Below are positions 17,899-26,123 of a stretch of 64,000 nt of DNA, piece by piece; position 1 is the stretch's first letter, and every line of letters starts with the position of its first letter. Made by a program: the position numbers and the translations under genes. The DNA comes from Pseudomonas fluorescens (GTDB lineage Bacteria > Pseudomonadota > Gammaproteobacteria > Pseudomonadales > Pseudomonadaceae), in NCBI RefSeq assembly GCF_902497855.1, contig NZ_CABVHU010000010.1, positions 186,001-250,000 of the forward strand, given 5' to 3'. The notes under the pieces are model-generated. The model saw only the letters and a list, made by a program, of their open reading frames with translations. It searched no databases and was not told where the DNA came from.

Positions 17899-19212
17899 TC
17901 AACGCCCCGCTTTATTACCCGGCAACCTGAGCTCCGCGCACAAACCACCGCCTTCACGATGACTCAAGGTCAACGAGCCCCCGAGCGCCAACGCCAATTG
18001 CTGCGCAATCGCCAAGCCCAACCCGGTGCCGCCGGTGCTGCGGTTGCGTGAATTTTCCACGCGGTAGAACGGCTCCATCACATGGGCCAGTTCCTCTTCG
18101 GCAATCCCGGGCCCACGGTCCATCACCTTCACCGACAAACTGCCGTCTGCCGTCGATGCCACCCATAACTCGGCGGCACCGGCGAACTTCAGTGCGTTGT
18201 CCGTCAGGTTCACCAGCACCCGGCGCAGGGCATGGGGCCGGGTGTTGATCACCGCGTCGCTTTTGCCGCTCAGCTGCACGTCCTTGCCCATGTCCTGGTA
18301 ATCGAACACCAGGCTGTCGAGGAAAGAATCCAGGTCGGTGCGACGACTCTCCTCCGTGGAGCCGTGCACGCTGCGGGCATAGGCCACGCCTTCGCGCACC
18401 AGGTGTTCCATCTCGCCGAGGTCGTTCCACAGTTTGTCTTTTTCGCTGGAATCGTCCATGAATTCGGCGCGCAGTTTCATGCGGGTGATCGGGGTTTGCA
18501 GGTCGTGGGAGATCGCCGCCAGCAGCTGCATGCGTTCCTTGAGGTAGGCGGCGATGCGCGCCTGCATGGCGTTGAACGCCTTGGCGGCATGGGCGACTTC
18601 GGTCGGACCTTTCTCGTCCAGGTGTACCGCGTGGGTGTTGGGGTCCAGGGTCTCCACCGCCTGGGCGAGGCGGGTGAGAGGGCGGATGGCGATTCTCACG
18701 GCCAGCCAGGTGCAGGCGATCATCAGCGCCAGTTGGCCCAGCAACACCATGGGCAACCACGGCGACAACGGCAGCATCGCCGGTCGCACATCGATGGTCA
18801 CCGGGCTGCCGTCAGCCAGCTTCAGGTGGACCTGGAAGTGTTTTATCGGCCCGGGAATGTCGGTAACGGTCATCGGGTAATCCATGCCGATGGCGTCCTT
18901 GATCGAGGTCACCGCGATCGGGGTATCGCTCATGGGCATGCCCGGTGAGCCCTCGTCCAGCAAATAGCGATAATTGCGCCGCTCCAGTTGCTTCAGCCAG
19001 CTGGCACGTTCTTCGGCCGGCAAGCGGTCGAGGATGGCGATGGAGGTCGATACGTCGGTTTCCAGATTGCCCAGCATGGTGTTTTTCGCGCTTTCGTAAC
19101 GCTCGTAATACTGCGCGCCGAAGGACAAGGCCTGCGCGAGGATCAGGCCGATCAGAAAAATCAGCGACAACCGCGAGGCGAGGGTGCGGGGCCAACGTAT
19201 CGCCAGGTTCAT
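17899..19212 (-). CDS. two-component sensor histidine kinase
   Basis: A 437-residue inner-membrane kinase. Membrane segments lie at about 15-32 and 155-172, flanking a periplasmic sensor of roughly 120 residues. A HAMP linker follows. The phospho-accepting His236 is in LAAISHDLQTPITR. Then come the N box (NLTDNALKF, near 335), the G1 box (DRGPGI) and the G2 box (GGTGLGLAIA). It overlaps the response-regulator gene by 4 bp and is the second gene of that operon. The signal is not visible. Confidence 0.92.
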   Translation of the reverse strand: MNLAIRWPRTLASRLSLIFLIGLILAQALSFGAQYYERYESAKNTMLGNLETDVSTSIAILDRLPAEERASWLKQLERRNYRYLLDEGSPGMPMSDTPIAVTSIKDAIGMDYPMTVTDIPGPIKHFQVHLKLADGSPVTIDVRPAMLPLSPWLPMVLLGQLALMIACTWLAVRIAIRPLTRLAQAVETLDPNTHAVHLDEKGPTEVAHAAKAFNAMQARIAAYLKERMQLLAAISHDLQTPITRMKLRAEFMDDSSEKDKLWNDLGEMEHLVREGVAYARSVHGSTEESRRTDLDSFLDSLVFDYQDMGKDVQLSGKSDAVINTRPHALRRVLVNLTDNALKFAGAAELWVASTADGSLSVKVMDRGPGIAEEELAHVMEPFYRVENSRNRSTGGTGLGLAIAQQLALALGGSLTLSHREGGGLCAELRLPGNKAGR

Positions 19213-19949
19213 GATGGCGCACCCAGCACTTCCACCGGCAGGGAAAATACATAACCTTCGCTGCGCACGGTCTTGATGTAGGCCGGCTCCCGTGCGTCGT
19301 CCAGCAAGCGCTGACGCAGGCGACTGACCAGCAAGTCGATGGACCGGTCGAACAGGTCGGCGTCGCGGCCCTGGGTCAGGTTCAGCAACTGGTCGCGATT
19401 GAGCACTCGCTGCGGATGATCGAGGAACACCCGCAGCAGCCGGTATTCGGCGCCACTGAGCGCAACCATGGTGCCGTCATCATCGAGCAGGTGCCGTGCG
19501 GAAGTGTCCAGGCGCCAGCGGCCGAAGGCCAGCAATCGCCCGCTTTCGGTGACCACCAGGTTGGGCGGCAGCATCCGCGTGCGGCGCAGTACGGCGTTGA
19601 TGCGGGCGAGCAGTTCACGGGCGGCGAACGGCTTGACCAGGTAATCGTCGGCGCCCATTTCCAGGCCGATGATACGGTCGGTTTCATCATTGCGCGCGGT
19701 GAGCATCAATACCGGAGTGGCCCTGTGTTTGCCGGCGCGCAATTCCCGGCAGAGCATCAGGCCATCGTCGCCGGGCATCATGATGTCGAGCACGATCAGG
19801 TCCACCGGCGTGGATTCGAGAAAGGCGCGCATTTGCCGCCCGTCCGCCACGACCGTGGTGCGAAGGCCGTTCTTCTTCAGGTAGTTGCCTACCAACTCTC
19901 GAATCTCGCGGTCATCGTCCACGATGAGAATGTGATCGACGTGTTCCAT
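19209..19949 (-). CDS. OmpR-family response regulator
   Basis: A 246-residue regulator. The receiver domain has Asp11-13 (ILIVDDD), the phosphorylation site Asp55 (IVLDIMMPGDDG) and the conserved Lys in DDYLVKPF. The C-terminal winged-helix domain (LSGAEYRLLRVFLDHPQRVLNRDQLL) binds DNA. I start it at the ATG at 19949; the frame stays open 41 codons further but those are not conserved. It is divergent from the small secreted gene at 20255, with two tandem TGTATC boxes between them. These are the likely binding sites. Confidence 0.9.
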   Translation of the reverse strand: MEHVDHILIVDDDREIRELVGNYLKKNGLRTTVVADGRQMRAFLESTPVDLIVLDIMMPGDDGLMLCRELRAGKHRATPVLMLTARNDETDRIIGLEMGADDYLVKPFAARELLARINAVLRRTRMLPPNLVVTESGRLLAFGRWRLDTSARHLLDDDGTMVALSGAEYRLLRVFLDHPQRVLNRDQLLNLTQGRDADLFDRSIDLLVSRLRQRLLDDAREPAYIKTVRSEGYVFSLPVEVLGAPS

Positions 19950-20020
19950 GGGGCCAGGCCTCTGCAGATGGGGGATGTTGCGCAGTCTATCGAGCCTTGG
20001 TGCGCCTGCCCGCAACCCTT

Positions 20021-20036
20021 TGTATTGCAGTGTATC
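20021..20036. promoter_or_regulatory. tandem TGTATY box, copy 1
   Basis: TGTATT-GCAG-TGTATC with a 10-bp period, 72 bp upstream of the response-regulator start. It has the same layout as the box before bufB. Probable self-regulation. Confidence 0.55.
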
Positions 20037-20088
20037 TGGTGTAGCAGCGGATACATGCAGACGCAAAAACACTGTTTTTCTGCGGTTT

Positions 20089-20104
20089 TGTATCGCTGTG
20101 TATC
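20089..20104. promoter_or_regulatory. tandem TGTATC box, copy 2
   Basis: TGTATC-GCTG-TGTATC with a 10-bp period, followed at 20118-20127 by the palindrome GATACGTATC. It lies about 150 bp before the DUF2790 gene, on the side expected to drive the small secreted genes. Confidence 0.6.
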
Positions 20105-20254
20105 AGGGGGCGGCTCTGATACGTATCGATTTACACGCGCCTGTTTTCGACACAGACGAGATACCTCGCGGGCTTCTAATGAGTTCCATCGGGGCAAGCC
20201 AGAACGCCTCGGCCCAACCAACGATTGACCCATCGAAGCCTTGAGGAAACCACC

Positions 20255-20518
20255 ATGAACACCAAAGCCGTCGTCGCCGCCTGCCTGTTTGCCGCCCTGA
20301 ACATCTGCACCCTGTCGGCCCGTGCCGAAGCGCAGGTCACCCCTGAAACCTACACCTACGGCACGCACCTGGACATCAAGAAGGTGATCTCGATGAAACA
20401 GGACGCCGCGCCTTCCTGCGGGATTGTAAATGCGCAGCTGACCTATCTGGACTCCGGGAATAAAACCCAGGTCCTGGATTACCGCAAGTTTGCTGACGGC
20501 TGCAACGACGACAACTGA
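20255..20518 (+). CDS. DUF2790-family small secreted protein
   Basis: An 87-residue protein with a signal peptide ending near LSARA. The mature part contains TYTYGTHLDIKKVISM and two Cys (CGIVNAQLTYLDS and the C-terminal DGCNDDN), the DUF2790 pattern widespread in Pseudomonas. A GAGG ribosome site precedes the ATG. It is divergent from the two-component operon across the tandem boxes. The function is unknown; the mature two-Cys protein may form a disulfide or bind metal. Confidence 0.8.
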   Translation: MNTKAVVAACLFAALNICTLSARAEAQVTPETYTYGTHLDIKKVISMKQDAAPSCGIVNAQLTYLDSGNKTQVLDYRKFADGCNDDN

Positions 20519-20566
20519 GTCCCTCGCTGGCCGATTGCCCAATCCCTTTGCAACAGGAAGAACATC

Positions 20567-20779
20567 ATGAACAACCTATCGCGCTTTTTGACCGCTGTTG
20601 CCTTCTCCCTGGCTGGCGCTGCCGCCCATGCCAACGCCGTCGTGGAACAAGGCAGTTGTGGCAGCAGCACCTGCTTCCAGCTGACGCCGGTGGCGAAGCA
20701 GGGCGCCGATGCCTTGCTGGCACAGGATGGTTCCGGCCGTACGCCGCAGGGGCAACTGCTGGATAACCAGACTGCCTGA
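20567..20779 (+). CDS. small secreted protein with CGSSTC motif
   Basis: A 70-residue protein, not recognised. A signal peptide ends at AAAHA (about residue 22), leaving roughly 48 residues that begin NAVVEQGSCGSSTCFQ, with two Cys four residues apart. CAGGAAG precedes the ATG. It lies 48 bp after the DUF2790 gene and is probably cotranscribed. A short, exported, Cys-bearing product near bufBC and under the same putative boxes could be a substrate of that enzyme pair. This is an inference. Confidence 0.65.
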   Translation: MNNLSRFLTAVAFSLAGAAAHANAVVEQGSCGSSTCFQLTPVAKQGADALLAQDGSGRTPQGQLLDNQTA

Positions 20780-20795
20780 ATCAACACGGTTCCCC

Positions 20796-21230
20796 CCTGT
20801 AGGAGCTGGCTTGCCAGCGAAGACGGCGGCACATTCAACATAGATGTGACTGACAGACCGCTTTCGCTGGCAAGCCAGCTCCTACAGGGGCCAGCTTTGC
20901 GGCGAAGACGGCGGCACATCCGACATTGATGTGACTGATAGACCGCTTTCGCTGGCAAGCCAGCTCCTACAGGGGCCAGCTTTGCGGCGAAGACGGCGGC
21001 ACATCCGACATTGATGTGACTGACAGACCGCTTTCGCTGGCAAGCCAGCTCCTACAGGGGCCAGCTTTGCGGCGAAGACGGCGGCACATTCAACATAGAT
21101 GTGACTGACAGATCGCTTTCGCTGGCAAGCCAGCTCCTACAGGGGCCAGCTTTGCGGCGAAGACGGCGGCACATTCAACATAGATGTGACTGACAGATCG
21201 CTTTCGCTGGCAAGCCAGCTCCTACAGGGG
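20796..21230. repeat. tandem array of five REPIN units, 85-bp period
   Basis: The segment CTTTCGCTGGCAAGCCAGCT recurs at 20861, 20946, 21031, 21116 and 21201, exactly 85 bp apart. Each unit holds a REP pair joined by GGGGCCAGCTTTGCGGCGAA. Units differ by a few bases in the spacer (ATTCAACATAGATG or ATCCGACATTGATG), so the array grew by unequal duplication. It fills most of the 20780-21272 gap before dipZ. Confidence 0.95.
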
Positions 21231-21272
21231 GATGTGTGTGAATCGCCACCCTCGTCTATTCAAGGTGATCCC

Positions 21273-22499
21273 ATGTTACTCATCGCATTCCTGGGCGGCA
21301 TATTGACCGTCCTCAGTCCCTGCATCCTGCCGGTCGTGCCGTTCCTGTTCGCCGGGGTCGACCGCACGCGGTCCTCGATTCTGCTCACCCTCGGGGGCAT
21401 GGTCCTGACCTTCGCCCTGATCTCCAGCCTGGCGGTGGTCAGCAGCGAGTGGGTGGTGCAAGCCAGCAGCACCGGTCGCCACGTCGCCCTGATGGTGATG
21501 GCGTTGTTCGCCCTGTCGCTGATTTCCGCCCGTGTCGGCGGCTGGCTGGCGCGTCCGTTCGTCGTGCTCGGCAATCGCCTCGACCCCGACACCCGCAAGA
21601 TGTCCGGCCCGCTGGGCTCGGTCATGATCGGCGTCGCCACCGGCCTGCTGTGGGCGCCGTGCGCCGGGCCGATCCTCGGCGTCATCCTCACCGGCGCCAT
21701 GCTGCAAGGCGCCAATGCCCAGACCAGTCTGTTGCTGGTGGCGTACGGCCTGGGCAGTGCGTTGTCCCTGGGCACCCTGATCTTCGCCGGTCGCGGCCTG
21801 GTCAATCGCTTGAAAGGGTCAATCCCGGTCACCGGTTGGCTGCGTCGTGGTGCCGGTGTGGCCGTGCTGGCCGCCGCGGCGGTGATCTCCACCGGCGCCG
21901 ACAAGACATTGCTGGCCGGCACCTCGTCCGAAGGCCTCGGCAGCCTCGAGAAAGGTGTGCTGGAGACCGTACCGAAAGTGGTCGATTACTTCGTCAGCAA
22001 GGTCAAGGCCGACTCGTCGATGGATAACGCCCAAGGTGCCATGCCATCCCTCTCCGGCGCAGTCGAATGGCTCAACTCGCCAGCGCTGACCAACGAATCC
22101 CTTAAGGGTAAAGTGGTACTGGTGGATTTCTGGACCTATGACTGCATCAACTGTCAGCACACCCTGCCGTACGTGAAGGACTGGGCGAAGAAATACGAGA
22201 AGGATGGCCTGGTGGTGATCGGCGTCCATACACCCGAATACGGCTTCGAACGCATCATCGCCAACGTCAAGGATCAGGTGAAGAAGCTCGGCATCACCTA
22301 TCCGGTGGCGATCGACAACAACTACGCGATCTGGCGCAACTTCGACAACCAGTACTGGCCCGCTCACTACCTGATCGACGCCAAGGGCCAGGTGCGTTTC
22401 ACCCACTTCGGCGAAGGCCGCTACGAGACCCAGGAGAAAATGATCCAGCAGTTGCTGGAAGAGGCCAAGGCCGACGCCAAAGCCCCCGCTGCAGCGTAA
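21273..22499 (+). CDS. DipZ-like CcdA/thioredoxin fusion protein
   Basis: A 408-residue fusion. The N-terminal half is a CcdA/DsbD-type membrane domain carrying LSPCILPVVPF (Cys17) and WAPCAGPILG (Cys130), the Cys pair that passes electrons across the inner membrane. The C-terminal half is a periplasmic TlpA/thioredoxin-like domain with CINC (291-294) in place of the usual CGPC, and a cis-Pro region near YWPAHYLID. It should deliver reducing power to exported proteins. The ATG at 21273 follows AAGGTGAT; the longer frame upstream lies in REP DNA. It stands next to Cys-containing secreted proteins. Confidence 0.88.
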   Translation: MLLIAFLGGILTVLSPCILPVVPFLFAGVDRTRSSILLTLGGMVLTFALISSLAVVSSEWVVQASSTGRHVALMVMALFALSLISARVGGWLARPFVVLGNRLDPDTRKMSGPLGSVMIGVATGLLWAPCAGPILGVILTGAMLQGANAQTSLLLVAYGLGSALSLGTLIFAGRGLVNRLKGSIPVTGWLRRGAGVAVLAAAAVISTGADKTLLAGTSSEGLGSLEKGVLETVPKVVDYFVSKVKADSSMDNAQGAMPSLSGAVEWLNSPALTNESLKGKVVLVDFWTYDCINCQHTLPYVKDWAKKYEKDGLVVIGVHTPEYGFERIIANVKDQVKKLGITYPVAIDNNYAIWRNFDNQYWPAHYLIDAKGQVRFTHFGEGRYETQEKMIQQLLEEAKADAKAPAAA

Positions 22500-22509
22500 A
22501 TCCAAAAGC

Positions 22510-22526
22510 GTGACGCAGAGCGTCAC
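22510..22526 (+). terminator. hairpin after dipZ
   Basis: GTGACGC-AGA-GCGTCAC, a perfect 7-bp stem 11 bp past the dipZ stop. No T tract follows. Confidence 0.35.
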
Positions 22527-22537
22527 TGGAGGCGTTA

Positions 22538-22598
22538 CCACGCAGAGCGTGGGAACGATCATGGAGGAGGGTGCCGATCGTTCCCACGCTCTGCGTGG
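22538..22598. repeat. long inverted repeat with 23-bp perfect arms
   Basis: An arm at 22538-22560 beginning CCACGCAGAGCGTGGGAACG is exactly complementary to 22576-22598, with a 15-bp loop. Further partial copies (GACGCAGAGCGTC, GGGACGCTCCGCGTCCC) flank it. This is a different dispersed repeat from the REP pairs, between convergent dipZ and the AraC-family gene. Confidence 0.85.
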
Positions 22599-22631
22599 GA
22601 ATGCTGCTCGGGACGCTCCGCGTCCCTTGGA

Positions 22632-23624
22632 TCAATGGCTCACAGGCTGCGCACCGTGGGCCATTGGTTTTTTCTCCTGACTGCGTCGCCACGCCGCCGG
22701 GGGCGCGCCGAACTCACGACGAAATGCCCGACTGAACGCTGTATCGGTCTGGTAACCCACTTCCTCGGCAATCCGCATCAATGAACTGTTACTGCTGCGT
22801 AACAGGTTCGCCGCCAGCAACATCCGCCACTGCGTCAGGTACTGCATCGGCGAAATCCCTACCAGTAGCTGAAAGCGTTCCGCCAACACCGATCTTGAGG
22901 TGCCGGCGGTGCGCGCCAGCTCTTCCAGCGTCCAGGCATGACAGGGTTTATTGTGCAGCGCGTTCAGGGCGGCGCCGACGATCCGGTCGTTCACGCCCGC
23001 CAGCCAACCGGTCCGGCCTTCGCCCTGTTCGTGCATGTACAGGCGCAACACCTCGATGAACAACACCTCGGCCAGCTTGGCCAGGACACCTTCGCCACCA
23101 GCGCGCGGCGAGCGAGCTTCGGCCAGCGCGTAACGCACCGAGGATTCCAGCCAGATCCCGGCATTCGAACCCCGTACGTTGACCTTCACTATGGGCGGCA
23201 GCCCGGTCAGCAGCATGCCCGCCAGCCGTGTGTCGCACGCCAGATAGCCGCACACCAGGCGCGTGACCGCGCCACCTCCGCCATAACTCAACTGCCGGGG
23301 ACGGCGCGCCAGCACCACATCCAGTCGGGAGCCGGTGGCGGGCGGGAGTCCCGGCCTGGAGCTCATGCGATGGGCGTCTCCCTGGGGAAACACCACCACG
23401 TCGCCAGCCGTCAGCAGAAGGGGCGGATCGGCACCCAGCTCGACGTAACATTCGCCTTCGGTGATCAAGTGGAAGATCACCACACGTTCGGCGCCGGGTT
23501 CCAAAAAGGGCGCTGCGGTGTCGGCACTGGGCGACTGGTAGCACCAGGGTGCGGTGAACCTGGCATTGATGAAGATCGCGCCGACCAGGCGGACGACGCG
23601 CAAGGTCTGGGACAGGGCGTCCAT
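22632..23624 (-). CDS. AraC-family transcriptional regulator with cupin sensor
   Basis: A 330-residue regulator. The N-terminal AraC_binding/cupin_6 domain (ERVVIFHLITEGECYVEL, GDVVVFPQGDAHRM) is followed by a C-terminal pair of helix-turn-helix motifs (WTLEELARTAGTSRSVLAERFQ and SLMRIAEEVGYQTDTAFSRAFRREFG). It is divergent from the DUF4242-methyltransferase pair. Direct repeats in the shared promoter region are candidate binding sites. The effector is unknown. Confidence 0.9.
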   Translation of the reverse strand: MDALSQTLRVVRLVGAIFINARFTAPWCYQSPSADTAAPFLEPGAERVVIFHLITEGECYVELGADPPLLLTAGDVVVFPQGDAHRMSSRPGLPPATGSRLDVVLARRPRQLSYGGGGAVTRLVCGYLACDTRLAGMLLTGLPPIVKVNVRGSNAGIWLESSVRYALAEARSPRAGGEGVLAKLAEVLFIEVLRLYMHEQGEGRTGWLAGVNDRIVGAALNALHNKPCHAWTLEELARTAGTSRSVLAERFQLLVGISPMQYLTQWRMLLAANLLRSSNSSLMRIAEEVGYQTDTAFSRAFRREFGAPPAAWRRSQEKKPMAHGAQPVSH

Positions 23625-23708
23625 GAGGGTTTTTCCCCTGTGCTCGGGTGCCGCTTTTCAAGGGTGAGTCTGATTGTGAGCCTGTCGCGACAGAAGGTGA
23701 AATCTCCG

Positions 23709-23757
23709 GACGATCGGACAGGGTTGGCCGACGATCGGGCAGGACGCCGACGATCCC
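23709..23757. promoter_or_regulatory. direct repeats, likely AraC-family operator
   Basis: GACGATCGGACAGG at 23709 and GACGATCGGGCAGG at 23730 are 21 bp (two helical turns) apart. A third partial copy, GACGATCCC, is at 23749. The spacing fits the half-sites of an AraC-family dimer. Confidence 0.55.
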
Positions 23758-23822
23758 CGGCGCGATAGTTGGCACACAGGGTTAGCCGACCCTGTCATCA
23801 ATAACAAGAATGAGAGGTTGCC

Positions 23823-24092
23823 ATGCCGAAGTTCGTCATAGAACGCGAAATCCCAGGCGCTGGAACACTGTCAGAACGGGATCTGAAAGCCATCTCGCAA
23901 AAGTCGCGCAAGGTCTTGCGCGACTTGCCAGAGGTGCAATGGCTGCAGAGTTACGTCACCGGCGACAAGATCTACTGCGTGTACATCGCGCCGAATGAGG
24001 AGCTCATCCGGGAGCATGCCAGGCAGGGTGGATTCCCCGCCAACAGCGTATCCCAGGTCATGAACATCATCGATCCCACGACGGCGGAGTAA
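23823..24092 (+). CDS. DUF4242 small protein
   Basis: An 89-residue DUF4242 protein (FVIEREIPGAGTLSERDLKAIS, WLQSYVTGDKIYCVYIAPNEELIREHA). The family is a small ferredoxin-like alpha/beta fold, one member of which binds nickel. The function is unknown. GAGAGG precedes the ATG. It is probably cotranscribed with the methyltransferase 50 bp downstream and controlled by the divergent AraC-type gene. Confidence 0.85.
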   Translation: MPKFVIEREIPGAGTLSERDLKAISQKSRKVLRDLPEVQWLQSYVTGDKIYCVYIAPNEELIREHARQGGFPANSVSQVMNIIDPTTAE

Positions 24093-24142
24093 TCGAACGC
24101 CCGTTGCTGGTCCGTTGTTCCAACCCGCCAGAGACAGTCTCC

Positions 24143-24955
24143 ATGAGTACACCCATTGATCTTACTGCCCTAAAAAACCGTCAGATGGCCGCTTGGGCCA
24201 GCGGCGACTATGCTGTGATCGGTACCAAATTGCAGATCGTCGGCGAGGAACTTGCCGAAGCCTGCGACCTGCTCTGCGACGAACGCGTGCTCGACGTCGC
24301 CGCCGGCAATGGCAATGCGACGCTGGCCGCCGCACGCCGTGGTTGCGAGGTTACCTCCACCGACTACGTGGCGGCGCTGCTCGAGCGCGGCGAAGACCGG
24401 TCCAGGGCAGAACGCCTGGAAGTGACGTTCCAGGTAGCCGATGCCGAGGCATTGCCTTTCGAGGACGCCAGCTTCGATGCCGTACTGTCGACCTTTGGTG
24501 TGATGTTTACGCCGGACCAGCCCAAGGCCGCCGCGGAACTGGCGCGGGTCTGTCGTCCTGGCGGCCGGATCGGCCTGGCCAACTGGACGCCCGAAGGCTT
24601 CGTCGGCCAGATGTTCAAGACCCTGGGCCGGCATATGCCGCCACCGCCGGGGGCGCAACCGCCTTCGAACTGGGGCACCGAGGCGTGGCTGCACGCGCAA
24701 TTCGATGAGCGCGACTTTCTGCTGCAGGTGACGCGCAAGCACTTCAACTTCCGCTACCGCTCGGCCGCGCATTTCATCGACACGTTCCGCACCTGGTACG
24801 GCCCGGTCCACAAGGCGTTCGGGGCACTGCCCCCGGAAGGCGCCCAGGCCTTTGAAAAAGACCTGACCGAGCTGCTGAACAGCTTGAACCGGGCGGGAGA
24901 CAAGTCGCTGGTGGTGCCGAGTGAGTACCTCGAGGTGGTGATCACCCGGCGTTGA
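24143..24955 (+). CDS. class I SAM-dependent methyltransferase
   Basis: A 270-residue UbiE/COQ5-like methyltransferase. Motif I is VLDVAAGNGNATLAAARRG (residues about 50-68), followed by ADAEALPFEDASFDAVLSTFGVMF and RVCRPGGRIGLANWTPEG. The ATG at 24143 follows GAGAC; the earlier in-frame start is not supported. The substrate is not visible. The pairing with DUF4242 and an AraC-family regulator suggests a small inducible unit. Confidence 0.85.
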   Translation: MSTPIDLTALKNRQMAAWASGDYAVIGTKLQIVGEELAEACDLLCDERVLDVAAGNGNATLAAARRGCEVTSTDYVAALLERGEDRSRAERLEVTFQVADAEALPFEDASFDAVLSTFGVMFTPDQPKAAAELARVCRPGGRIGLANWTPEGFVGQMFKTLGRHMPPPPGAQPPSNWGTEAWLHAQFDERDFLLQVTRKHFNFRYRSAAHFIDTFRTWYGPVHKAFGALPPEGAQAFEKDLTELLNSLNRAGDKSLVVPSEYLEVVITRR

Positions 24956-24975
24956 ACCTGGTTAGCACGGACAAA

Positions 24976-25070
24976 TGTAGGAGCTGGCTTGCCAGCGAAA
25001 GCGGTGTGCCAGTCGATACATGTGTTGGCTGATAGACCGCCTTCGCTGGCAAGCCAGCTCCTACACGGGG
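24976..25070. repeat. REPIN
   Basis: A paired inverted REP between the convergent methyltransferase and universal stress protein genes. Confidence 0.9.
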
Positions 25071-25085
25071 CCGGGTGCATCGCAG

Positions 25086-26012
25086 CTATTCATCCAGCCG
25101 CTCGGTATACACCACCCACACACTGCACGGCATTTTGTACAGCAGGTGCTCCACCGTGCTGCCGATCAGCCGGCCCAGCCCGCGATGGCCGACCCGCCCC
25201 ATGACAATCACATCGGTGTCATAGGCCTCGGCAAAGCGGATCAGGACCTTGCCTGGACTGCCCATGATCATGTGCCGCTGTTCCGGCGAAATGCCGTTGC
25301 GCTCGGCCAGTTCGTGGAAGGCATCTTCCTGGTAGTCGTACAGGGTCTTGGCCTTGCCCGACGAGAAAAACGCTGATCCGTTGTCGAAGCCGAACTCGTC
25401 CGCGCTGATCGAGGAAAGGTCGTAGGCATACACCACGTCGAGCTCGGCATTGCAGGCGCTGGCCAGTTTCGCCGCTTCATGCAGGATCCGGTCGTTGAAG
25501 GTCTTGTAGTGATCGTCGCGATGGAACGGATCGACCGCGGCGACGATCTTGCGGGGCAAGGCGTGCACCGCGTGGCTGATGAAGTGTAAAGGCACCGGAC
25601 ACTCACGCAGCAAATGCACATCGAGCGGGGTGAACATCAGCCGCGACCACAGCGATTCATGCTCCAGCGCCTTGATCAGCACGTCCATCGGCTGCTCCTT
25701 GAGGTGCAGCAGGATTTCCTCCAGCGGGCGTTCGACCCAGGCGACCTCGGTGGTGACGTGGACACCGATCTTGCGCAGGGGACGGGCCTGTTCCTCCAGC
25801 CACAGCCGATGGCGGTCGACGTAACCCAGGCGCATCTGCTCCAGGGCCTTTTCGTTGACCAGACTGGCAGTCGCCAGCCCCTCCAGATAATCGAAAGCGA
25901 CGATGTGCAACGCCGCATCCTCGGCCTTGGCCAGCGCGGCGGCGCGGTCGAACGCGGGGCTGTGTTCCATCAGGGGCGAGGCGACCAGCATGAATCGTGA
26001 TTGCTCAGACAT
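25086..26012 (-). CDS. tandem-domain universal stress protein
   Basis: A 308-residue protein with two UspA domains. The N-terminal one (MLVASPLMEHSPAFDRAAALA) is degenerate in the nucleotide loop. The C-terminal one keeps VIVMGRVGHRGLGRLIGST (near 268-287), the ATP-binding G-2x-G-9x-G(S/T) motif. The layout resembles UspE-type proteins. It would act in the cytoplasm in stress tolerance. It is a single gene. Confidence 0.88.
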   Translation of the reverse strand: MSEQSRFMLVASPLMEHSPAFDRAAALAKAEDAALHIVAFDYLEGLATASLVNEKALEQMRLGYVDRHRLWLEEQARPLRKIGVHVTTEVAWVERPLEEILLHLKEQPMDVLIKALEHESLWSRLMFTPLDVHLLRECPVPLHFISHAVHALPRKIVAAVDPFHRDDHYKTFNDRILHEAAKLASACNAELDVVYAYDLSSISADEFGFDNGSAFFSSGKAKTLYDYQEDAFHELAERNGISPEQRHMIMGSPGKVLIRFAEAYDTDVIVMGRVGHRGLGRLIGSTVEHLLYKMPCSVWVVYTERLDE

Positions 26013-26123
26013 GACAAACCTCCCGTGGGTTGACGAGCAGGTGCCGGCACCGCTGTAACGACCAGGGGTTGCGACCTTGCCGCCCGATGTGCAGTCATTT
26101 CATAGCCATTCAATTCCCTAAGT

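Noticed and set aside
20796..21230. Regular repeats that could suggest a CRISPR array
   Set aside because: The 85-bp unit consists of inverted REP pairs with near-identical spacers and no cas genes nearby; it is a tandem REPIN array.
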